Shown here: piece after piece, positions 7,045 through 12,393 of the stretch
Layout of the letters: the number at the start of each line of letters is the position of its first letter
Position numbering within the stretch: the stretch's first letter is position 1
From: Rhodospirillales bacterium
Lineage (GTDB): Bacteria; Pseudomonadota; Alphaproteobacteria; Rhodospirillales; JAPHTL01
Reading direction: 5' to 3'
Length of the DNA: 12,393 nucleotides
Assembly: GCA_026193355.1 (NCBI GenBank)
Contig: JAPHTL010000035.1
Coordinates: 1-12,393 of the forward strand
Translations under genes and position numbers: made by a program
Notes under the pieces: model-generated
The model's input: only the letters and a program-made list of their open reading frames with translations
The model's database searches: none
What the model was told of the DNA's origin: nothing

Positions 7045-7401
7045 ATGAGCGCAGACGATCAGGGACCTGGCGGAAAACACGGCGGAAAACCTGTCGATGA
7101 CCTCGCCTTGCAGGTCGCAAAAGTCGAATCCCTGATCGCAAGCGCGCGCAGGCTGTTGGCGGAAGGGAAAATGGTGGACCTTTCCTCCCTTCAGGGGCAT
7201 GTCGGGGAGCTTTGCACCCAGATCGCAGCCACCCCCGACGACAACGGACGAATGGGACAGACGTTGCTTGAAATCATCGCCGCCCTCGATTCGCTGGCCA
7301 AGGATCTGGTCGAGCAGAACAGGAAGCTGGGGACGGCTGCAATCGGCGCGTCCCCCATGGAGGCGACCGCCGCATACAAGAAACCGGGCGGTGATTCGTG
7401 A
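7045..7401 (+). CDS. Small helical protein of the flagellar cluster, function unknown
   Basis: I cannot name this 118-residue protein. After a Gly-rich, disordered-looking start (1-16) it is predicted mostly alpha-helical. A central block, LLAEGKMVDLSSLQGHVGELC (38-58), resembles small proteins I recall from alphaproteobacterial genomes. There is no signal peptide or membrane segment. It starts 9 bases after the FlhB-like gene, with GAGGA as ribosome site, so the two are probably cotranscribed. Its size, helicity and position next to export-apparatus genes would suit a flagellar export chaperone of the FlgN/FliT kind, but no diagnostic motif supports that and it is only a guess. Confidence 0.8.
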   Translation: MSADDQGPGGKHGGKPVDDLALQVAKVESLIASARRLLAEGKMVDLSSLQGHVGELCTQIAATPDDNGRMGQTLLEIIAALDSLAKDLVEQNRKLGTAAIGASPMEATAAYKKPGGDS

Positions 7402-7446
7402 AAACAGGCGTGTTCCCCTCCCCCTCCACGGTCAGGCGACACCCCC

Positions 7447-7833
7447 ATGGATGTTGAAAGCTATCTGCGTTTTGTTTTTGCCCTGATCTTTGTTCTGGCC
7501 CTGATCGGCCTGGCGGCTGTGGTCATGCGGCGGATGGGGATCGGGTACAGAACGGCAGGACGGATCGGGAAACCCCGCCGCCTGTCGATCGAGGAAACCA
7601 TCCCGATCGATTCCAGACGAAGGCTGATTCTGGTCCGTCGGGACGACAAGGAGCACCTGCTGATGATCGGAGGCGGAAACGACATCGTCGTCGAAGACGG
7701 CATCCCCTCCGCTTCCACCGACGGAGAAGCCCCGGCGGATTTCAAGGGCGCGTTGCGCAAGGCGGAACAGGCGACCCGGACAGAGCCTGTTCTGGGCGGC
7801 GCCGACCGCGGATATGGGGAGCCGAAAACCTGA
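7447..7833 (+). CDS. fliO: Flagellar export assembly protein FliO
   Basis: FliO, 128 residues, is a single-pass membrane protein that helps FliP oligomerise during export-gate assembly but is not part of the finished gate. One transmembrane helix (about 8-28) is followed by a basic stretch (RRMGIGYR) and the compact domain with LSIEETIPIDSRRRLILVRRD (46-66), the typical FliO pattern. The C-terminal 40 residues are low in conservation. Only a weak ribosome-like CAGGCG precedes the ATG, and no in-frame alternative start exists upstream in the 45-base gap. It overlaps fliP by one base (TGATG). Confidence 0.9.
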   Translation: MDVESYLRFVFALIFVLALIGLAAVVMRRMGIGYRTAGRIGKPRRLSIEETIPIDSRRRLILVRRDDKEHLLMIGGGNDIVVEDGIPSASTDGEAPADFKGALRKAEQATRTEPVLGGADRGYGEPKT

Positions 7834-8618
7834 TGGCCCCAAAGCGTTTGAACCCCAGGAATTTTCCGGCGTTCCGCCTGCTGATAGCCTTGGTTGTCGC
7901 ATTTGCCGGCGCGGCATTCGCCATGACGCTGTCCTCCGGGGACGCCATGGCCCAGAGCTTCACACTGGACCTCGGCGGCGACACGTCTTCAACGGCGCGC
8001 ATCGTACAACTGGTTGCGTTGATCACGGTGCTCAGCCTGGCGCCGTCCATGCTGATCATGGTGACGTCCTTCACACGCATCGTCATTGTGTTCCACTTCG
8101 TCCGCGTGGCGCTCGGCACACAGGGAACGCCGCCGAACCAGGTTTTGGTCAGTCTGGCGCTGTTTCTGACTTTTTTCATCATGACCCCGACCTTCGAGGC
8201 CGCCTACGATCAGGCGATCAAGCCCCTGATGGACGGGGAAATGGAAGAAATCGAAGCCTTCGAACGGGCGACGGTTCCGTTCCACGACTTCATGATGCGC
8301 CATGTCCGTGAAGCCGACCTTCTTCTCTTCACAGATATGGCGAATGTCCCGGAAACAGTTACGGGTCGCGACATTCCCATGAAGGCGTTGATCCCGGCCT
8401 TCATGATCAGCGAGCTTCGCAGGGCCTTCGAAATCGGTTTCCTGATTTTCGTGCCATTCCTGGTGATTGATATGGTGGTGGCGTCCGTCCTCATGTCCAT
8501 GGGCATGATGATGCTGCCACCGATCATGGTATCGATGCCGTTCAAGATCATTTTCTTCGTTCTTGTGGATGGCTGGTATCTGCTTGTCGGCAGTCTTGTC
8601 AAAAGTTACGGCGGCTAA
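7833..8618 (+). CDS. fliP: Flagellar export gate protein FliP
   Basis: FliP, 261 residues, is the central export-gate protein. Several copies with FliR and FliQ form the channel in the MS ring. A cleavable signal peptide is visible (hydrophobic 15-33, AMA|QS at 38-42), as in other FliP proteins. The family signatures APSMLIMVTSFTRIVIV (70-86) and SELRRAFEIGFLIFVPFLVID (193-213) are intact, with membrane segments near 58-79, 102-120, 196-219 and 230-253. Its start overlaps the fliO stop. It is separated from fliQ and fliR, which lie on the opposite strand, and ends 23 bases from the convergent AMIN/TPR gene. Confidence 0.98.
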   Translation: MAPKRLNPRNFPAFRLLIALVVAFAGAAFAMTLSSGDAMAQSFTLDLGGDTSSTARIVQLVALITVLSLAPSMLIMVTSFTRIVIVFHFVRVALGTQGTPPNQVLVSLALFLTFFIMTPTFEAAYDQAIKPLMDGEMEEIEAFERATVPFHDFMMRHVREADLLLFTDMANVPETVTGRDIPMKALIPAFMISELRRAFEIGFLIFVPFLVIDMVVASVLMSMGMMMLPPIMVSMPFKIIFFVLVDGWYLLVGSLVKSYGG

Positions 8619-8641
8619 GGGCCGCATATTTCAGCAGACAA

Positions 8642-11600
8642 TCACTTTAGGGCGTCGATCTGTCCGGCTTTCAGCTTGGCTTTGTAGTCTGCAAGGAAAT
8701 TGGTGAAGGTTTCCGCTTCGCTCACCCGCGATTCCAGTGTGCGATAGTCAATCAGGCCACGTGAAGTTTCGCTTGAAATCAGCCGGAAGGCGTCCTTGTA
8801 GTCACTCTGCTCCATTCCGGCCTCGAAATCGCGCCGGACGCGCTCCATCCCCCGCTCGTTCCCCGCAAGCGTCAGGGCGACGGCTAGATCAAGAATTGAG
8901 CGGGCTTGCTTGTCCTCCAGCGGCTTTCCGGCGCGCGCACCACCGTCCCTGACAATCTGGCGCAAGGATTCCGCCGCTTTCCCCCATTCCTTCGCCTGCC
9001 AGTACATGCTGACGCGAAGCTTGTTTGCATCCAGGCTTTCATCGCCCTTGAGGACGGCAAGCGCGTCATCATTGCGCTCAAGCGCAATCAGGGCCCTGGC
9101 GCGGAGATGGCGGCGAATGGTCGCCAGGTCGTCGGGAAGGCCGCTGGCCTCGGTATCATCAAGGGACTTGATGCCTTGTTCTATTTTCTTGTCGAACATC
9201 TTTATCAGGGCCAGCTTCGCGCCAACCCGAGCCCGTTCCACCCCCTTCAACCTGAATTCCACCTGGTTCTGAAGAAGCTCCGCTGCGCGGTCCAGCAGGT
9301 CGACATCGATCAGGCGATCCGCCAGATGCCTGATCATGCGGTCGCCTTCCTCGCCAGCCGGGGTCAGTTCCTTGAATTCGTCGAACAGGGCGATGGCGGT
9401 AACCGGCGGCATCGCGTCCGCCTTGCCTTCGAGATAAAGATCGTTAAAGACCTTCGACATCGTCTGCGTCACTTCCGGCGCAGCGGGGTCCTTGCGGAAA
9501 TATGTCGCGGCCTGACGAAGCGCGCGCAAGCCGCTCCTGAAATCGTTTTCTTCGAAATAGAGGTTCCCCAGCGTTCGCAAAAGGTTGAATTCGAAGGAAT
9601 CGCCCCGCCACGCGAAACGCAATTTTTCCAGTTCCTCGATTGCCTCGCGTTTATTGATTTTTTCCAGTTTGCGAAGAAGTTCTTCGCGCGCAAAGGCCGC
9701 CTTGGCGCGGACAGGGCGATGGGGGCCGGCCATGGCCTCTTCCCATTTCGCCACGGCCGTATCGAAATCCCCTGCGATTTCGGCGATCCGCCCCTCAAGG
9801 AAGTCCAGTTGCGCCTTTTCATGGGCTGAGGGCTCCTGGACCCTGAGCATCTCCAGATAATGTTCTGCCTGTTGCAGGTCGCCTATGGATAAAGCGGCAG
9901 AGACAATTTCGATTCCCACCCTGCTTTTCAGGGGACGCGGATAGGACCGAATGAGGCTGCCTGTCCGCCGCAGGATCGGGGCCGAGTTTTCCGCATCACC
10001 CTGGGCCGCCTGGGTTGCCGCCAACCAAAGGGCCGCCTCATCTATCCGCTGCAAACTCTGGTCGGAGAAGTCGGTGGCCGCTTCGTCGTAACGGTGCATC
10101 ATGAAATTCGAGGCCCCACGCAGGGAAAGGAACTTCGCTTCCTTGGCTATATCCTTGTCGTCCTTCACGGTCTGGCTGAGGACGGCCAGAGCTTCCGGGC
10201 CAAGGCCGTAGGCCAGAAAGAAGCGGGCAAGCGCCATACGGGCGTCTGTCCGCGCCTTTTCCGTGGTCATGGAGACATCGTACTGAAGGCGCTGTTTGTT
10301 TTCGGTGAAATCATCAAGGGAGCCAAGGCTCCAGGCATCAAGATCGAAAACGCGCCTCAGCGTCTGGGCCGCGGCGACCTGGGCGGCGGCCTCCAGATTT
10401 GGATTGAGTGACGTAACCTTCAGGTTGGATGCGCTGGTCAACTCCACGCCCTGCCGGAAGGGGCGAACACGAAGATCATCGATACGGGGGCGGAGAACGA
10501 CCCCCTGCGCACTGGGCAGTACTTCGAATTCCGGATACTGGCGATTGGCCGCCACCCCATGACGGAGGGGAATGACGGGCACAACAACCAGATTATCCCC
10601 AACCGAGGGATCGCGAACGGGAACAGCGAAGCCAGCCTCGGGCACAGGCAGGAAGAGGCGGTCGCCCGATACCGCACTGCTCTGCGCCATCGTCTCGATG
10701 GCCACTTCCGGCGAAAGGGGTTGCTTCGCAAAATCGAAGTTCCACTCCAGCCCGTTTCGTCTGGGAATCGGGTTGATGTCCTCCGGTAATTTCATCCGCA
10801 GCGCCGTCGAGCGATCAGACGGCACCTGTTCGATCGATTCCAGCCCCCCCTGACTGGCGAGGCGCAAGGCTTCGGTATCCGGGGTGGTGTGCTTGTCGAA
10901 CACCAGCCACAGATATCCCGCACGGCGGAAAACCGCAGCAGCGACAGGCTCTTCCCATTTAAAAGACAGGCTGAACTGGACGTCTGCGGCCGGCGGGGGC
11001 GACGAAGCCTCTGTATTGCCCTGAACGGGTGGTGCGCTCGATACCTGTTGTGGCGCCTTGGCGCCTGATGCTTCCGAATTCGGCGTAAGGGGCGTTGGCT
11101 TGCCCTGTTGCGTGGCGGAAACTTCAGGCTTCGCCGTTTCAAGCGGGGTTGGTTGCGAAACCGGCGCAGTGGGTTGCGCGACCGGTGGCGGGGGTCCCCC
11201 GCCCGCGTCCTTGGGGGGGTCCAGCTTGACGGGAGCCGCTGCTTTGGGAGCTTCCGGCCTTGGGTTGGCCACGGGGGCGGCAGGAGCGACAGAAACCTCC
11301 GCCACCTTGGGCGGTTCGGGTGACTGCAAGGCGCGCATGACGTCGACAACGACCTTGCCGTCGCTGCGATAGTGTTTGACCCGTCCGCCTTCAGGAAGTG
11401 TAAGGGTAACCGTCAGGCCTTGATCGTCACCGCGCGCCGCAATGGCCTGCAGGTTTTTCGGCGGACGGGAGCGCATCGCGCCGAGATCGGCATCGGCCGG
11501 CGATTCGAACCGGATGGTCGCCTGACGGCCATTTGACTGAAGGGTGTAGCGCACCGGTTCCGGCCAATCGAAGACCAGGCGGCTGAAATCCTTGTGTTCG

Positions 11601-12070
11601 CCGGAACGGACCTCAATGATCGGCCTGAATGGCGTTTCCTGCGTGGTCGCGTCCGCCGGGGGTGTAGCCCCGCGGGACGGCGCTGCAACCAATGGCGTTT
11701 CAAGCGGAATCAGGTCGACAACAACCGATGCGCCCTGATCAAAAGCGATCGCATCATAACGCCCACGCAAACGAAACAGCGCCGCGCGACCGCCGCCGCC
11801 TGTCTCAGCGCCAGTCATGTGCCGGCCTAGGGATTGAAGAGCCCCATCGTATGACGCCTCAATCTGTCGCCCGAAGGTAACCGACAACAAATCCCCTTCT
11901 ACTGCGGCGGAAAACGCAACCGGCGCAGGCCAATCAAACACCAGTCGAATGAAATCGCCCTGATCTGACCCGCGCACGGTAACGGCGTCACCCCAGGCTG
12001 TCCCCCCCGAAGACAGGGCGGCAATCAGGGTTGCCGCAGCAATGGAGCTCTTGAGTACGCGCCGAATCAC
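8642..12070 (-). CDS. Large secreted protein with AMIN-like modules and TPR-like repeats
   Basis: I do not recognise a named family for this 1142-residue protein. A signal peptide is clear (basic MIRRVLK, hydrophobic 9-20, AWG-DA near 27), so it should be periplasmic. Two AMIN-like beta modules follow (about 30-122 and 150-246), each with the signature RLVFDWP (42-48 and 164-170), and a third, diverged one (about 364-447) has FKWEEP and WLVFD. A long Pro/Ala-rich linker (250-362) separates the second and third. From about 570 to 1130 the chain is helical with TPR-like pairs, for example RTLGNLYFEENDFRSGLRAL (832-851). AMIN domains are known to bind peptidoglycan or envelope components. It starts with GTG overlapping the stop of the MotB gene (GTGA), behind GGAGG, implying coupled synthesis. 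A stator-associated periplasmic scaffold is inferred; the rhizobial MotC partner of MotB is a functional parallel, not a shown homologue. Confidence 0.85.
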   Translation of the reverse strand: MIRRVLKSSIAAATLIAALSSGGTAWGDAVTVRGSDQGDFIRLVFDWPAPVAFSAAVEGDLLSVTFGRQIEASYDGALQSLGRHMTGAETGGGGRAALFRLRGRYDAIAFDQGASVVVDLIPLETPLVAAPSRGATPPADATTQETPFRPIIEVRSGEHKDFSRLVFDWPEPVRYTLQSNGRQATIRFESPADADLGAMRSRPPKNLQAIAARGDDQGLTVTLTLPEGGRVKHYRSDGKVVVDVMRALQSPEPPKVAEVSVAPAAPVANPRPEAPKAAAPVKLDPPKDAGGGPPPPVAQPTAPVSQPTPLETAKPEVSATQQGKPTPLTPNSEASGAKAPQQVSSAPPVQGNTEASSPPPAADVQFSLSFKWEEPVAAAVFRRAGYLWLVFDKHTTPDTEALRLASQGGLESIEQVPSDRSTALRMKLPEDINPIPRRNGLEWNFDFAKQPLSPEVAIETMAQSSAVSGDRLFLPVPEAGFAVPVRDPSVGDNLVVVPVIPLRHGVAANRQYPEFEVLPSAQGVVLRPRIDDLRVRPFRQGVELTSASNLKVTSLNPNLEAAAQVAAAQTLRRVFDLDAWSLGSLDDFTENKQRLQYDVSMTTEKARTDARMALARFFLAYGLGPEALAVLSQTVKDDKDIAKEAKFLSLRGASNFMMHRYDEAATDFSDQSLQRIDEAALWLAATQAAQGDAENSAPILRRTGSLIRSYPRPLKSRVGIEIVSAALSIGDLQQAEHYLEMLRVQEPSAHEKAQLDFLEGRIAEIAGDFDTAVAKWEEAMAGPHRPVRAKAAFAREELLRKLEKINKREAIEELEKLRFAWRGDSFEFNLLRTLGNLYFEENDFRSGLRALRQAATYFRKDPAAPEVTQTMSKVFNDLYLEGKADAMPPVTAIALFDEFKELTPAGEEGDRMIRHLADRLIDVDLLDRAAELLQNQVEFRLKGVERARVGAKLALIKMFDKKIEQGIKSLDDTEASGLPDDLATIRRHLRARALIALERNDDALAVLKGDESLDANKLRVSMYWQAKEWGKAAESLRQIVRDGGARAGKPLEDKQARSILDLAVALTLAGNERGMERVRRDFEAGMEQSDYKDAFRLISSETSRGLIDYRTLESRVSEAETFTNFLADYKAKLKAGQIDALK

Positions 12071-12393
12071 AGGTTTCCTCCGGTTGGGAGGATGACGATA
12101 TCGACGCGGCGGGCCAATGAATATTTCTGACTGTCTGGCAGTTCAGAAAGGGTTGAAAATCGCGAATCCGCATAACCGTAGGTCAAAACGTCCCCGTCAT
12201 AACCGGCCCGACGCAAGGCGTTGGCGACGGCAATGGCGCGGGCGAGGGAAAGCTCCCAGTTAGAGGTATAGTTGACGCCCCCTGTCGGCTCGGGATCGGA
12301 ATGGCCATTCACGCCGATCATGTTGTTGACGTTCCGCAGAACCCCACCGAGGACAAACAGGGCATCGTTGGCCTTCTCGGAAAGAACCGCGCG
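12067..12393 (-). CDS. motB: MotB/OmpA-family peptidoglycan-binding stator protein, C-terminus (cut by window edge)
   Basis: The last 108 residues of an OmpA-like peptidoglycan-binding domain; the 5' part lies beyond the window. The visible signatures are NGHSDPEP (residues 29-36 of the visible part), NWELSLARA (45-53) and RRVDIVIL (95-102). The NWELS...RA pattern is typical of MotB, which with MotA forms the proton-driven stator and anchors it to the cell wall. The frame is open to the window edge, so the ATG at 12319 is internal and not the start. Its TGA overlaps the GTG of the large periplasmic protein. The N-terminal membrane helix with MotB's proton-carrying Asp is not visible, so another OmpA-family protein in a flagellar cluster remains possible. 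Confidence 0.82.
   Translation of the reverse strand, partial: RAVLSEKANDALFVLGGVLRNVNNMIGVNGHSDPEPTGGVNYTSNWELSLARAIAVANALRRAGYDGDVLTYGYADSRFSTLSELPDSQKYSLARRVDIVILPTGGNL

Noticed and set aside
7398..7454. A tiny plus-strand frame starting with GTG overlapping the stop of the 7045-7401 gene.
   Set aside because: It runs only about 18 codons and has no ribosome site; the sequence looks like spacer before fliO.
8906..9829. A 307-codon plus-strand frame opposite the AMIN/TPR gene.
   Set aside because: It is a shadow of the minus-strand gene, which has a signal peptide, a ribosome site and coherent repeats. The shadow has none of these.

Overview
This window is from a motile Gram-negative bacterium, almost certainly an alphaproteobacterium and probably Rhodospirillales-like. 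The evidence is a CckA-type hybrid kinase (the head of the CtrA phosphorelay), a perfect TTAA-N7-TTAA CtrA-type site, GTTC-N7-GTTC-like SOS boxes in front of recA, and moderately high GC. Genus and species cannot be fixed from what is visible.

Layout. Bases 1-308 hold the 5' part of recA (minus strand, cut by the window edge), preceded by a 206-base control region (309-514). From 6373 down to 515 lies one tightly packed minus-strand cluster in the order flgB, flgC, fliE, fliQ, fliR, flhB, cckA: proximal rod proteins, the rod/MS-ring junction protein, the export gate and switch, then the cell-cycle kinase, whose ATG overlaps the flhB stop. A 296-base divergent region (6374-6669) carries the CtrA-type site. 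From 6670 to 8618 a plus-strand cluster runs: a standalone FlhB C-terminal-like protein without the NPTH cleavage motif, an unnamed small helical protein, fliO and fliP. It converges with a minus-strand pair that enters from the right edge: the C-terminus of a MotB-family stator protein (12067-12393) and a coupled 1142-residue secreted protein (8642-12070) with AMIN-like beta modules, a Pro/Ala linker and a TPR-like helical half.

How it fits together. FliO assists FliP, which with FliQ and FliR builds the export gate. FlhB completes the gate and switches substrate class. FliE, FlgB and FlgC form the base of the rod and are early export substrates. MotB anchors the stator to peptidoglycan, and the large periplasmic protein probably works with it. 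CckA feeds phosphate to CtrA in this class, so a CtrA-type site at the head of the operon that ends in cckA suggests a feedback circuit between cell cycle and flagellar assembly.

I see no tRNA, rRNA, CRISPR array, insertion sequence or phage gene. The less ordinary content is the standalone FlhB-like domain, its unnamed neighbour, the MotB-coupled AMIN/TPR protein, and the regulatory wiring.
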